The notes under the pieces were generated by a model that was not told where the DNA came from, searched no databases, and was given only the letters and a program-made list of their open reading frames with translations. A program made the translations under genes and the position numbers. DNA of 64,000 nt from Rhyacophila brunnea (Eukaryota; Arthropoda; Insecta; Trichoptera; Rhyacophilidae), in contig JAGYXB010000456.1 of the NCBI GenBank assembly GCA_022495005.1, positions 682,001-746,000 on the forward strand. Reading direction: 5' to 3'. Below, one piece after another: positions 11,286 through 24,684 of this stretch; the stretch's first letter is position 1, and the number at the start of each line of letters is the position of its first letter.

Positions 11286-12798
11286 CATACCCCGTACACG
11301 CCTGCGAGCATCAGCCGAGTCGAGCAAGGAACGCGGCAGATAGGTGCCTCAAATACGCACCACACCAATTTCAAATATATTTGTAGCGAACCTCTAACTT
11401 GTCAGTTTTTTGATAAACACGCCATCGCAGAATTCACTCATCTGTCAAGCGGCGACGTTTTGCTGATGGGTCTTCGTCATCTATTTCTCTATTTTTTGAT
11501 TTATTGTGTATGTTGCCTAAGGTTACAATAGGTTACAATAAGTTACAGCTCCCTGTTCATATTGTAACAACATCTAAATTTCTTGGATAGCATACATATT
11601 TCTCGATACTCTACTAAATAAGAATAACAATACATAATTGTTTTTTTCAAGACCCGATTAAAATAAACGATTCCTCCAATTTTTCAAATTTAGAATCCCA
11701 GTCCAATCTTTACAGCCGCACAAATATCGCATACCTACTATCCTCATTTATTGTTGTCATCCAGGCGTTTAACTATTTAACGAGCTATCAGTCGACCGTT
11801 ATTAATAAACAGTTATTCGTATACCGCGACTGTATCAACCTGCTAACATGTGACCGTCGTCTAAGCAATAATTCAATTCGAGTCTCATTACGAACTCAGT
11901 CAATTAGACCACCTATCAAGCCATGTAACCGATACAGGGTGTTTCATACAAACTTGTCATCATCATTCATATTAATTATAAGTGTATTCCGTGCGAGTGA
12001 TAACCAGAACCATTTTGCCTATTAGTGCATGAGTGCATGACCCGGGACCTGCTCTAACCATAAAGCCAAAAAACATTAAGGTTAGTGCCTGGATCGACTT
12101 CCGTTTAAACCGCTTTCCCCCAGCATCCACATCCCAAAATACAGTCCACAGAAGCGCAACCAGCGTTTACACGTGAAATTTTAAAACATCGTCTCCGTAT
12201 CTTGCTCTCTCTCTTAGAGATTTTCATTTGTTCTCTCTACTGCGTTACAGATAATAATAATTCAAGACAAATGAGGTAATTTAAGTTGATTTTTTTGATT
12301 TTTTCAACCAATATAATACATTACTACGCCACTGCCACAAATACACGAGGGGCCTGTGTAAAATATGAAATAAATACACAGAAACTGCGTCAGCTGGGCA
12401 AATCGTAAAATGGCAGATGGGAGACATTCGGCTCGTAAAAAACCATCCAAACTTCTTGTCTTACACACCTTTATGTTACAATTACCCACTCGTAAAAAAA
12501 TGTCTTTAGAAGTTTTAATGCCTGAAAAAACATGGTCTAAACTTATTCTCCTTCCCATTCCTATAAATGCGGTAAAGTTTAAAAAAGGAATAGACAACTC
12601 TGAATCATATATATTTTATATATCAATTTGGTTGTTTTAAAAGCCCTTATAATTCACCCTACCCCTCCCATTGTCATTTTTCAACACAAAATCGTTTACT
12701 CCCAGTCAAAATTATTACTTCATAATGTTCCTCATACATTTGTTAAAAACATATTCGTTGAAAATTATGGATTTTAGAATAGTATTATCATTAAATAT
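11286..12798. other. Unassigned non-coding stretch
   Basis: An open frame of 76 codons on plus (12410-12640) and an overlapping one of 97 on minus look like no known protein and lack a plausible context; they are not called as genes. Otherwise nothing is seen. Confidence 0.4.
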
Positions 12799-14070
12799 CA
12801 GTAGCGAATGGTGGATGTAGGCTGTTAAGATCCGACATAAATAGTCCCCATGAAACTTTGTCAGTCATTCGTATTTGTTTTTATTGAACTAAGACTACAA
12901 TAATTTACAGATGGTCATGGTTAGTTTTTAAAAATCAATCAATCCTTGCCTAAACCATAATTAATAGTTTTGGTATGTTATAGATGATTACAGATACAGA
13001 TGATATTGTTATATTCTCACAAGACCCGAAGGACCTCCAAGGTAGAATGCAAGAACTCGCAGATGTCAGTCAAACGGTCGGCCTAAAGATAAATGTCTCA
13101 AAGACAAAAGTGATGAGAAATTGCTTTTCGGACCCTGCAATTATCTGTATTAATGGCACCAAACTCAACCAAGTCAACAGCTACGTCTATCTCGGACAGC
13201 AGGTGTCCATAGACGGAAGCATGCACGATGAAATTGCTCGCAGAACAAAGCTGGGATGGAGTGCTTTCGGACGTCTGAATAGTATCTTCAAGAATGACCT
13301 ACCATTATGTTTTAAGCTTAATGTGTTCAACCAATATGTGCTGCCCGTGCTCACGTATGGCTGCGAGACGTAAACCCTCAACACGAGAGATGTCCAAAGG
13401 CTAAGAGTCGCACAGCGAGGCATGGAGAGATGTATGTTAGGCATCACGCGAAAGGACCTTAAGAGAAACGAATGTGTTAGGAAGCAGACAGGAGTACGCA
13501 ATATAATAGACGTTGCCGAAAAGCTGAAATGGAGATGGGCGGGGTAAATTGCTCGCCGAAAGGACGGCCGTTGGACAAATGCCGTCATCCAATGGTACCC
13601 AAGGGGCACGAAACGGCCACAGGGTCGCCCTAAAAGCTGCTAGATTGACGAACTGATAAAGATCGGCGGAAATACGTGACAGCGAACGACACAGGACCGA
13701 GAAAGTTGGAAGAAGCTTGGGGAGGCTTTCATCCAGCAGAGGATTGACCATAGCTGATGATGATGATAGGTGATTCGACAAAATAGTGTATACTTTTTCA
13801 TTCATACTTATTTGTGGAATTAAGAATATATTTTACATATATTGTTCGTTAGTTTTTAAAAATTCATTATGCCCTGCTTAAACCAAATTATAGTAGACAA
13901 AAAATGTTATTATATCTATAAAATATCCAATATGTATGATTTAATGGCAAAATTTTTGATATTTTATAGATATACGATTATTTTTGACTATTATCTATAT
14001 TGTGGGTTAGTTTTCACATTGTTTAATTGAATTTTAAAATAACTAACCAACTCACAATTTACTCGTAAAA
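12799..14070 (+). mobile_element. hAT-like element, CAGTGGCG family, interrupted and 3'-eroded
   Basis: The left end CAGTAGCGAATGGTGGATG matches the terminal repeat of the copies at 19859 and 60003. The internal sequence resumes at 13772 after the RTE insertion and runs to about 14070, where the right end is lost. The shared internal parts include a pair of ATCTATAAAATAT blocks. Confidence 0.7.
12984..13770 (+). pseudogene. RTE-type LINE, 5'-truncated, inserted in a hAT-like element
   Basis: The frame starts inside the RT palm (DTDDIVIFSQDPKDLQ), continues through the thumb (VNSYVYLGQQVSIDG, FGRLNSIFKNDLP) and the C-terminal region (QRGMERCMLGITRKD, WRWAG), and ends EAFIQQRIDHS. It stops with TGATGATGATGATA, the short tandem tail typical of RTE elements. 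In-frame stops at 13371, near 13545 and near 13642 kill it. The host element's sequence continues on both sides, so the LINE is the younger insertion. Confidence 0.88.
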
Positions 14071-14198
14071 TCACTTACAAAATCTTTTATTAACGTGGCT
14101 CGATATATTTCAATCTGAAATAAAATGTACATACTTAATCGACAAATTTCATATAAATATATTAAAATAACTGATTAGTATTTCCAATATTTTATTAA

Positions 14199-14680
14199 GT
14201 TCTATTTTACAACGTTTTTCTTAGCTCGTATTGTCCGGTGTTTGTTTATCCGGTACAAATCTTGGAATCGATTTTTAACTAATCTCCCGACTAACTAGAC
14301 ATTTGAAACTTTTAGAATATATCAGAGCACAATGCCAATGCATTTTTTTTTAAATATTTTTAGCCATCTTTAAGTAAAATTGAATTCATTTACAGTTAAT
14401 TCTGTTTTGTATGAAAAGTTATTTCGGAAGAAATCCGTAATCCAATCCACTAGTATTTGTTGCTAGGGGTCTGGAGTCCTAGCAACTAAATTATTAATAA
14501 TATATACGTGTGTTACTATGGAAATCAATATGAATGTCAAAATGACATTTCAGTATTATTTCTATCAAGTACAAATTTTTGTGATCGTTTAAGCTAGTCA
14601 AGTCAAGTTTATATGATTCAACAGAAAATTTAAAAACATTGTATATAAAAAATTCTTTTTATCTTGTAATTATTTTTCTT
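14199..14680 (-). repeat. Unclassified interspersed repeat D, copy 2 (inverted)
   Basis: Reverse complement of the repeat at 2940-3355. It contains CTATTTTACAACGTTTTTCT, then CCCGACTAACTAGACATTTG. Non-coding. Confidence 0.65.
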
Positions 14681-14689
14681 TGATTTTAA

Positions 14690-16000
14690 AGTTATCAACT
14701 CCTGTTCCCATTAAAAGTTTACCGAGTTCCGGTCGTGATTTCCATCTCTTCTAAAAAAAGTGACCTTGCTCAAGTACCGTCGAAAGTTTTAACTTGTTTA
14801 AGTTTTTGTGTTTTTTCAATAATCAATAAAATTATTTCTTTGTAACACCGTACATATTTAAAATTTTGGTAAAAGACTTTGAAAAGGAACTCGTCTACTA
14901 TATGGAGCCAAAATAATATATTTAAGTGAGAAGCTGAAATAAAATCGTACTGAGAATTCATTAATAACTATTGTAGCTATCCCCACTGGTTGCGCTTTTT
15001 GCAGTGGACTGTAATTTGAAGATGCTGGTGGATTACGAATCTAGGGGGCGAAAGATTTAAACAGGATACCAGACACTGACGTTTAATGTTGAGAGGGCTG
15101 GCGCGCGCTGGAGCTGGTTCGGTATTCACGCACTCACGCACTAGTAAACGGATGGTTCGGAATGTCAATCTCACGGTTTCACTTTGGATAAATGGTGATG
15201 ACAAGATTAGGATGGATGATAGACGTGACATTCGCTCAAACCATATCAGATTTGGCGCAACGAAGGTCGAGCAGATGCATTTTGGATGAGTCACTCTATG
15301 GTTCACGTGTCCTAGGTCGTATCGTATCGTAGATAGGGCGATAGAGTGTTAGCTTTAACAAGCTTAGGCGCGTCGGTTGTCTTGAAGTAACTGAATGTAA
15401 CGTAATCACGCTCGACTCATGACTCGTGACTGCTGGTTGGTCGCCGGGTCTTGTGATAATATCTGTGGATTTTAGGTAGGTGAGAAAACCGACATAATTG
15501 GCCCAGCCACCCATTATTATACCAGCATTAATTGTCAAAAGTCGTAAATATTTTAACACAATTTTAGATTCAGTCAAACAATCAGTTCTCTAAAACTTAA
15601 ATTTATTATGAATGGATGCTAGATTTCATTGATTTATTAAATACTACAAACGTCCGTTAACACGTTTCTAAAACGAAACATGTTAAATCGACTTAAACCA
15701 GAATCACACCATTCACAGTATAATATAATTTTATTAATATAAATAAATAGGCCGGTAAATACATAGATATTATTTAGATTAATAATCGAAAAAACTGCGT
15801 ATGATAATAACTAAACGCCAAAACAGGCCGCAATTTTTTTACACACCAACGTACAGAATATAAAATGGTATATGACTGCCAATTCACGCAACCGTTATGG
15901 ACGAGTAACGGAATGTCTACTTCTAAAGAAGTAAGTATGATATGAATGGTTTGAATTCTTAATCTGGCAAAAATACAAGTGGATTTTTCAATGAGTCTTT
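14690..16000. other. Unassigned stretch with a GC- and CpG-richer core
   Basis: Positions 15085-15580 are clearly less AT-rich than their surroundings and are open on both strands for 67-109 codons, with no recognisable domain. This could be part of an old element or a regulatory region; nothing in the sequence decides. Confidence 0.35.
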
Positions 16001-16004
16001 GAAT

Positions 16005-16240
16005 GAGTGACCGTCAACCAATGACATTAATATGGACGAAGCATCTAGAAAATAAAATGACACTCACTTTGTGTCGGGTCTGCCGGATAGCGAAATTCAT
16101 ATTTTAATGTCGGTATCCTACGCTCAAATGAACATTCTGCTTGCAAGCGGTCTGGCGACACCGCTGGGTCTGCCCATACAAAATTTCTGACTGTCAGGTT
16201 TCGACTCCACCGTTATTATTGTGTTACAAAATGCCAATGT
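16005..16240 (-). repeat. Interspersed repeat E, inverted copy
   Basis: The minus strand shares the strings GGCAGACCCGACA, AGTGAGTGTCATTTT, TCTAGATGCTTCGTCCATA and ATGTTCATTTGAG, in order, with 46280-46475. Two dispersed copies of one non-coding repeat; the class is unknown. Confidence 0.55.
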
Positions 16241-16957
16241 GCCTAGTTAAAAATTGTAAAAAAATCTACTAAACACTCCAAGAAAGATGGGATATCCTTT
16301 TCATGTGTTAGTATTATTTATTATTTATAAAATGCCATTTTAAGATATTGATGAATGTTTATTCAATGCAATTGAATGACAGGAACCATTGGACAGTCAG
16401 TCGCCTGTGATTCGCTGAGCTCACTGGCGTCTAATCTCCGAGAAGTCGTAAGTAATCGAGAATCTGTTTCTAACGCAATGAGTCATGACACTAATACGCC
16501 ATTACAATAAAGGTTATATTACTATAAATTCTCAAAGCTTGTATCGCATAATGGAAACGGATACGTCATATGGTCACGTGACATCTACCTTTAGATCTGT
16601 GAATGACTTTCATGTACAATTTCTCGTGCGCGCTGGGTATGAAGTGAGTTGTCCATTTAATATGTCATTGCCGTCAACCATTTCTCGTATAGAATTTTTT
16701 AAGGCTGACAATCGGATTGGAGTAATTGGATTGTGAAGTCAGTGATGGTGATGGTGACTAGTTATAGCTCGTTTCCTCAAACCTTATTAGACTGATATGG
16801 TGACTAAGATTATATATCCAAACGAATAGGAAAGGACCGAGAAGTTCTTCTACAAAACTAGAGTAGGTACCTCGGCACCAATATGAGAAGATAAAATACA
16901 GTATTTCCCAGCTCATTATAAGAATAAATATTTACTGTATATGACTATAAAAGGTAG
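16241..16957. other. Non-coding stretch
   Basis: An 83-codon frame at 16485-16736 has no recognisable feature and is not called. Nothing else seen. Confidence 0.35.
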
Positions 16958-17727
16958 CAGTGGTTAAGGGTAACACTAAACTTTTTCAGTCAAACGTATT
17001 TGTTTTCATTAAACTAATACTATAGTGTGTAGATAGTATTTGTTTATGTATAAAATTCAATTAAACCCGGCCTAATCCAAACCATAGTAGGTAGATAAAA
17101 GATAATAAAAAATATTCGTTTATCTATAAAATATCTAAAATTCTGGCATTAAACCATACATAATTTTAGATATTTTATAAATAGAAGAATATTTTATATC
17201 GATTATGATCTCTAACATGTATTCTTAATTCAACGAAAACAAATAAGTATGACTGAAAAAGTGTGCACTACTTTTGTCGGATCTCCCGTGGCATACATAA
17301 ACTATTATGATTTAGTTTAGGCAGGGTTTAATCGAATTTTATAAACTAACCTGCACCATCTGAAAATTGTATTCTTAGTTCAATGAAACCATATAAGTAT
17401 GACTGACAAATTTCTTTTATTTTGTTAACTGTCAATTCATGGTGGAACTGCATTGTATTGTTGTTTTTATTTAATAAAACGCAATTTTTTTATAGTACTT
17501 ATTCCACTTTAATTAATATATTAGGACCAGTTTCGTCCGCCTCAGTGGGACGTTTTCAACAAATGTCCCACTGAGGCGGACGAAACCGGTCCTAATATAT
17601 TAATTAAAGTGGAATAAGTACTATAAAAAAATTGCGTTTTATTAAATAAAAACAACAATGACTGACAAAGTTTAGTGTACATTATTTATGTCGAATTTTA
17701 ACAGCCTGCGTTCACTCATCGCCACTG
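16958..17727 (+). mobile_element. hAT-like element, CAGTGGCG family, with nested palindrome
   Basis: It starts CAGTGGTTAAGGGT and ends CATCGCCACTG. The inverted subterminal AACTTTTTCAGTCA / TGACTGACAAAGTTTAGTG matches the other family members. Its right arm is interrupted at 17408-17657 by the palindromic element. No coding capacity, and no convincing target duplication. Confidence 0.65.
17408..17657 (-). mobile_element. Asymmetric palindromic element with 9-bp TSD, copy 1
   Basis: Two 93-bp arms (17459-17551 and 17565-17657) are almost perfect inverted repeats around a 13-nt loop. A one-sided tail of 51 bp (17408-17458) precedes them. The insertion is flanked by ATGACTGAC at 17399-17407 and again at 17658-17666, an exact 9-bp target duplication. 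The target is the end of a hAT-like element. The arms include CCGCCTCAGTGGGAC and CGTTTTATTAAATAAAAAC. Copy 2 is at 24685-24950. Non-coding. Confidence 0.88.
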
Positions 17728-19507
17728 ACTGAGGAAGAGATCAGGTGATGAATTTTGTCTTTGTCCTCCACCAAATTATTATTGGCACTAGACGACAATG
17801 TAAATGTGATAGTGGTCTATCTCCGATAGAGAACGGCATCAGAAGAAGACGTTATTGTCCTTATTATGTACGTACATTTTTTATACTATAAAATAAATAC
17901 ACCCATGTTTAAACTACTCTTGGGAATAGAAATAAGCAATACTCGCGTCCTTACAATATAAAGGTTCCCTTTACGTCGTTCAAAAGAGATCGTATTAAGC
18001 TCGCTCACCTGAAATGCAGCTTTTTGCGGGTCGCGTTTCATAATGTAATATTGCGAGAGCTTTTCTCCTTAAAAACAGTTGCTGTCGTGCAGGTATAAGC
18101 TTATTGTAAACTGTTGAATAAAAATACATACATATGAAATGAACATGTTTTATTATTATTAAAAAGGTATATGTTATGTTTTGCTCGTAAACAGAGTATA
18201 TAAGGTTACAGATGAATTGATGAATGAATTTTATCGATTCAACATAACACAGGTTGTAAGGTTTACCAAAAACGGTTTCGAACATTCATGATTCCAGAAT
18301 GAGATAGTTCGTCACTCACATAGAGGGCACGTGAATTGACACCCATTGATAATGTACGTATAAACTTTTTTTTTGTATCTTCCATATGTAATTTTTATGA
18401 TTGTTCATCAAAATATTAAAAAAATATATCATGGTTCAGTGTATTTTGCTGCCTATCTATGCAAAATAATCAATAATCATGTACCCTACTGTTTGCGCAT
18501 GTAGTTATAATAATTATATGTTCTCTATCACTACTTGACCGTGAGCTTTCAGTAATCAAATAAGCTAATTTACCTGAAATAAATTAACCAGAATGAGCCT
18601 CTAAATTGAGGAGAATTCCTTAAAATTAATCTTACATATTTAATTATTTATAACAAAAATTGTTATTGATATATTGAATTTTTTACTTCATTTCCCGTCA
18701 CAGGAGTTATTTTCATACGAAACATACACATTGACAGGTGTGGCACGTATGTAACGCTTTCATATTTAAAAAAAAAACATATCTTGGCCTTAGGTTTCGT
18801 CCATTTTCCACATGGATTGTTGTGACATATCGGACCTTTTAAACTGTTCAATGGTATTGGTGATTACATATATAATATATATATTATGCACTTAGTAGGT
18901 ACTTTATGTATTTCAAGTATTCCTAAGATTTGATTACTCATAAAGCTCAAATTACATTGGCAGATTCTCAGGTCAACTCTCTGTTAAGATAGCCCCGATC
19001 CTGAAATGTCACTTTTGAGTCTTCATCAAATTAGAACAACTCCTATTTGTGGGCACGATTGTGTCGAAAATTATCGAGAACGTACGGAAATATCCGAATT
19101 AACCTTGAGCTTCCATGTATCGCCGCACGTAGCGTTTTCTGTTTTACGTGACGTAACAATACAAATTTGACGTTTACATAATGATGGCTGCCTGACTTGT
19201 TCATTATTTTAACAGACAATAATAATACATAACAAAAATAATATCCCATTAAATACAATCAGCAACTCGTTCCTTGTCTAAATTTCATTTGTTTCTTTAC
19301 TTATAACATAAGTATTGTTCATACTAGTAACTGAGTGTATATTATGAACCAATCAAATTAAATGTCAATCAATACGAGTGAGTTGGTAGCTGAATCGTTC
19401 CATATAATTGCTATTTAAAGTCGAAGATTGCTCACGACGATCGTTGGATCCGATTGGATCTGCGAGTTTGCATGTGTAATTAGGCGTCTATGGTATACAA
19501 TTTAATG
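17728..19507. other. Non-coding stretch
   Basis: AT-rich. Short open frames (for example 17995-18285 minus) show no domain. A palindromic TATATA run lies at 18868-18885. No gene recognised. Confidence 0.4.
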
Positions 19508-20146
19508 CGTGTCCGGAAACTTGCACATATGCAGTTTGTCGTATCACACTTGACCGTGAAATGTTGTAGGTATCGAAAATATATGGCCGTGTATTAAAGA
19601 CCGTCCAACCTCGTTGGGTCGTATAGTAATGACAGACATAACATTCATGTCTAAATAAAACACGGGTCTTGTCGGTTTACACTTTACAGGAAGCCTGCAG
19701 CAAACAAATTTTGAAAATAGCCGATTTACTGGATTATTTGTTAGGTTAGGTTAGGTTTTCAATCTTGAATTCATGAAATTTGTCAAAATCAGCTATGAAA
19801 ATTGTATTAATGTTCATATTGAATCTAATAAAATTGGAGACCGTACGGCAGTGGCGAAGGGTGGAGGTAGGCTATTGAGATCGGCTATAAATAGTGCATA
19901 CTAAACTTTGTCAGTCATACCTACGTATCTGTTTTCATCTAACTAATACCATCTGCAAGTTGTAGTCTCAGTTCAATAGAAACAAATATGTATTACTACC
20001 AAACTTTAATGTGCACTATTTATGGCGAATGGGTTAAGAGCCTATCTCCACCCTTCGCTACTGGTAAACGGTCATCTCTTTCCGATAAGAAAGGTCACGG
20101 CGATCTGTGCCACGGTGAAATGTTTTACGTACAATTTCCATGTAAC
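19508..20146 (+). mobile_element. CCGG-family TIR element, copy 2, with nested hAT-like MITE
   Basis: Collinear with 54433-54867: it starts CGTGTCCGGAAACTTG and ends TTTCCATGTAAC. It carries TTAGGTTAGGTTAGG at 19741-19755. It is split by the CAGTGGCG MITE at 19859-20063. The outer flanks do not show a clear duplication, unlike the other family copies. Confidence 0.7.
19859..20063. mobile_element. Short palindromic hAT-like MITE, CAGTGGCG family
   Basis: At 205 bp it consists almost only of two inverted arms, from CAGTGGCGAAGGGTGGAGGT to CCTATCTCCACCCTTCGCTA plus CTG. The uninterrupted sibling of the host element at 54433-54867 shows the gap is an insertion. The flanking octamers agree only at ACGG. 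Confidence 0.75.
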
Positions 20147-20980
20147 CAATGTGCTACTGTGCTATATATTTTTATTTTTACTATTTTTCCGTATTCCCTG
20201 GCTATTTCACATTGATAAATACTTTTATAATTTTCTTTCTATAAATAATACACACAGCACAACAAAAAAATTAAGCGTTTTCAAAATGCCGTCTTAATCT
20301 TTCCAATTACCTATAAAGCTATTAGATAGTAACTCAGTGAGTCGCGTTTACTTAATTGTATCGGTATAGCTGTGTTGAGCATTTTCCTTGGTTGCAATCT
20401 TTATTTGATTTGGGCAGGCCATCCGCGAACGTCTCGGGCAGTTTTGTGGATTTCCGATAGACATTATCCGACTTTACGTCTCTCACCGCCAGCCAGCAGC
20501 GACGCAGGAGATAAGCTTAATGACGGGACGACGTTCGATTCAATTCTCGGCCGCGGAGAAATCGCTTTTATGATACCCGGGTCGTCAGTTTCAAACGCGA
20601 TCATCCAAAAGATTTTATAATATCTTTATAAAGACACTATTCATTTATTTTTACAATACCGTCAGACCAACACCTTAGGTCGTAAGGCATAAACATTGAG
20701 CCAATTAAAAAAGTTGCGTATCCAATATAATTTCCTTTTACTTACTAATCTGGTGTCAAAATGATAATATAAATTATATTAAATTTAAAATAAGATATTT
20801 TAAGTCGATAGCTATTTCGATTGTAACGGCGTCCCGACAAAACCACCCGAACCTAAACCACCTGCCGCCAAAACAATTTAGAAATGAGACAATTTTTATT
20901 TTTAAAGGATACATATTATATTAATTTAGATACACAAATAAAGAACATACGAATATATAGATACATAAATAATAAAATTA
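20147..20980. other. Non-coding stretch
   Basis: An 82-codon frame at 20372-20620 lies in a slightly GC-richer patch but has no recognisable domain. No other feature seen. Confidence 0.35.
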
Positions 20981-20984
20981 CAAG

Positions 20985-21415
20985 ATAAAAAGAACTTTTT
21001 ATATACAACGTTTTTAAATTTTCTGTTGAATCATATAAACTTGACTTGACTAGCTTAAACGATCAAAAAAAAATTGTACTTGATAGAAATACTGAATAAT
21101 GAAATATCATTTCATATTTATTTCCATAGTGGACGCACTTTTCCACGCACGTATATGTTATTTAATAATTTATTTGCTAGGACCCCCTAGCAACCAATAA
21201 TGGTATCCAAATAACTTTTAATACAAAACAGAATTATTAACTAAACATGAATTCAATTCTACTTAAAGATGGTTAAAAGTATTAAAAGAATGCATTGGCA
21301 TCGTGTTCTGATATATTCTAAAAGTTTCAAATGTCTAGCTAGTCGGGAAGTTAGTTAAAAATCTTTTGCAAGATTTGTACCAAATACGACCTAAGAAAAA
21401 CGTTGTAATAAAATA
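20985..21415 (+). repeat. Unclassified interspersed repeat D, copy 3
   Basis: Starts AAGATAAAAAGAACTTTTTA and ends AAAAACGTTGTAATAAAATAG. It has the same internal strings as 2940-3355. Confidence 0.65.
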
Positions 21416-22016
21416 GTAGATGTTCCAGGTATTGCATTAGGGAACTCAGGTATAAGCTATGCAGCTGCATCGGATTGAACACGTATTATCGGCAATTAGG
21501 TACACTGATTATCGCAAGTATGTAAATTTATATCGATACGCAATTCGAAAAACCAAAAAATCACTTGTTATATTTATATTTTTTGTATTTTTTGAGGGCG
21601 GTTTTGTCTAGGCGGATTTGGTTTGGCGCTGTTTTAATAATACGAGTATTATCAAAAGCGTTCTTTGAAACTGAAACCCTAATAATACCTTTTCGCAGGG
21701 TCTTTCTAGTAATAATATCCCGATACACACATCACAATATAGACGACAGAACTACTCGTAGTCCAATAAGCTTTTTAAAATGGTTTCACTTACTCTTATC
21801 GGATATAGAAACTACTTTTAGCTACCTGATAGAAAAGATACACAGCAATTAATATGAAAATGTATCAATAGTTTATTATTAACGCTATTAAAATAATATA
21901 TTTGATGAAATTTGTTGGAAGGAAGGTAATGTATATGCAATTAGTTTTTCAAATTGTTTTAGTTAACATTAAACTCAGTATGCACTAGATGTCTACTTAA
22001 TTCTAAAAAAAAAATA

Positions 22017-22149
22017 TAGCGAGTCGGGAGTATAATTATGTCTATATTATTTTACAACACTAATGACACTCCAGCGCGTCTAACAACGATTGACAACATC
22101 GCCATCTTTAATTATGTTTACCCGGACACAGTCACGTCCCGACTCGCTA
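22017..22149. mobile_element. Small TA-flanked MITE
   Basis: The ends TAGCGAGTCGGGA (22017-22029) and TCCCGACTCGCTA (22137-22149) are a perfect 13-bp inverted pair. If the outer TA is the duplicated target, the element is about 129 bp with 11-bp TIRs, a Tc1/mariner-like plan. No coding sequence and no second copy in the window. Confidence 0.6.
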
Positions 22150-24684
22150 CATACAACAATTATTTTTCACGTATTAAAATTAATTAGATTTACTATTGTA
22201 CACAAAATGGATATACGGTAATAAACTAGATACCTATTTGATTTATTTATTTTTCAATTGATGTAATGCAATATTATACACAATAATCTTCCAATGCTTA
22301 CAATATAGTATACAAAACGAGATTTGTGCCCGTCCAGCTGGTGCCCAGGTTCAAATACAGCCACATTTGCCAACAATGGCGGTTTTACCAGCGAACATGC
22401 CACAAGCCCCAATGCCAGTAGTACAGTGTGTAGTTAGTAATAGAAGTGAAATAATGACAAACACCCAAGCTTTGTGAAAATCACATAAAATTGTAGTGAT
22501 CTTAGCGGGAATTCAACCAGGAGCCCCCGGTTGAAAGACCAATGCCATACTGAAATATTAAAGCCACAAAAAAGTTAACCGCAGTATCAATTATGATACT
22601 AGAGTGATACTGAGTTACTCTATTACTATGATACTAAGTTAAAGCCTTCATTTTTCGTCAATCAATTTCCAAATTGGCAAAATCTAAAACATATTAAATG
22701 TCTAATATAAATCTGCGGTTAGCAATCAGCATAGTAGACACTAAGCACATATTATTACATTTACAGACAAATTCTGTAATAAAACAAAGCACGTATTTAC
22801 ATTAACTAAGTAACTATATATTTCAATTTAGAGAGAATATATTAATTGGATTTAAATGTTTTCTATTCTGCCAATAATAACTGTTCGGAGTATTAATTTT
22901 ATTGTAAACCCCGAGTACTAAAGTTGAAATAGTCAACTTATGTACTTAAAGTCGACTTAAGTAATAATAGTACAATTAAATTTGAAGTGTTAGGTAGTTT
23001 AAAATATCAAGATATTATGGTAATTTATTATAAATGTATGGGTATTCTAAATTTAAATATTTTGATAAAGGAATAAAACAAGAGACTATAAATTTAATAA
23101 TACGTATTTGCAAAATTAATTCAGTATTAGTTTCATAGTATCGTTTGTTTTTAATTGACAATACTATTGTTTTCTTTTATCAAATGTAATAAATTATAAT
23201 AGAATGAAGTACATGTTGTATTATTCTAAGCTTTGTCTATGACGAATGATTCTAAAGAAGATTTATAGAAAGAATGAAGATTATGACGTGGATGATTTAT
23301 TCATGTTCGATCCCAAAAAGAAAATTGTCAATTTTGCTCATAGGTCCACTACACTGGGTCTAAACAAACATTGACGCGTAATCCTCGCGACCATCGTAGG
23401 ATAGCTACTGGAAACCCCGTGGCACTACTGATTTAGTCCATCCACCTAGAGCAAGCTCTTTTTCGTGCTCTCTGACCATCCACCTAACCAAATACCTCGA
23501 GTTTTTCCAGATTATTAGACGTCATAATGTGATTAAAAACTATAAATTCCGTACATGCAAACCATGGATACCTGCCTCGAATGTCAACCTTACTGACAAT
23601 GAATTCGATGAATTCGTTTTTTCATTTAGCCATCCAGAAGGTACAGCATCCGCCCACAACACCAGATTTTAATTGCATCTTGTCTGTCTTCCTAATGTCT
23701 CGGAGATACTTACGTACTTCACCCTGTCACACCCCAGTATTGAAGTATAGTTCTAGCAGAAGATCGCGCAACTTCCTTTGGTCCATCGTCACGTCTCGTA
23801 AGTGATTATTATGGAGATTTTTTTAAATATATTGATAATTGGAATGAAAGTCTATTGCTTATATTTAAAGTTCATTAAATTAGTATTAACAATATAAGTC
23901 TATACTATACAACTGGGCACCACGCAATCGAATGAAATTCGAAAATAAATAGACGTTCCTGAATTATAGGTAAAACATATATTTAATATTATTATTTATA
24001 TTTAAATTATTATATTATTATTTTATACTTAGTAAGAATTTAAATGTGCACACGTAAATAATGTTTGAATTGTTCGTATGTTTAACTTCCAACGGGAAGA
24101 GAATTCTTTTATTTTTATATAAAGCCTCAGGCGTGATAATTCTCAATCCGCAATAAAAAAAACATTATGTTAGGAGCAAAATGAATTATAAGTAGTAGAT
24201 AGAAACTGTTTACAATTATTACTCATCCACTACTTTCTGTAGGTAGATGAATAAAATCGTAACGTAGTCTATTTATTTCATTCGACAGTGCAGCGCCCAA
24301 TTGTCCTGGCGCCCAGTTGTCTCATTTCTGAAATTCGATAGATTTGGCAGAAATTATGACGTAGAGCAATGCCGAGCGATAAATGCAATAGGCTCCATGT
24401 AAGAGCAATCGGAAATAATAACAGTAGGTACATAACAATAATTAAAGTTATCTTATATAATTCATGTGCAGTAGAAAAAAGTGAAATCTGTGCGATTCCA
24501 AGGTCAAGTTGTTCTACAACCTATTCGGAAGAAAGGCCGATTTATCCATTTTCTAATTTTAATTATTTTTTGTTAATAATGATACTTATATTATCTAGAT
24601 GAAACATACATTTTATTATTTTAAATGCTACGCCAATCAATTTATTCTTAGTACTTATATTGGAAATTATTTTGGGAATTTTCT
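22150..24684. other. Long non-coding stretch without recognised features
   Basis: Positions 22320-22480 hold a Pro/Gln/Met-rich open frame without a start context; it could be a chance frame. Positions 23330-23800 are slightly less AT-rich. No gene, RNA or repeat is supported. Confidence 0.35.

Noticed and set aside
12304..12640. Overlapping frames of 76 (plus) and 97 (minus) codons
   Set aside because: No recognisable motif, and the two frames are mutually antisense; kept as unassigned.
17545..17600. Hammerhead ribozyme in the palindromic element (CTGAGGCGGACGAAAC)
   Set aside because: CUGA and GAAA are present, but only seven bases lie between them, so no stem II can form and the invariant GA is missing.
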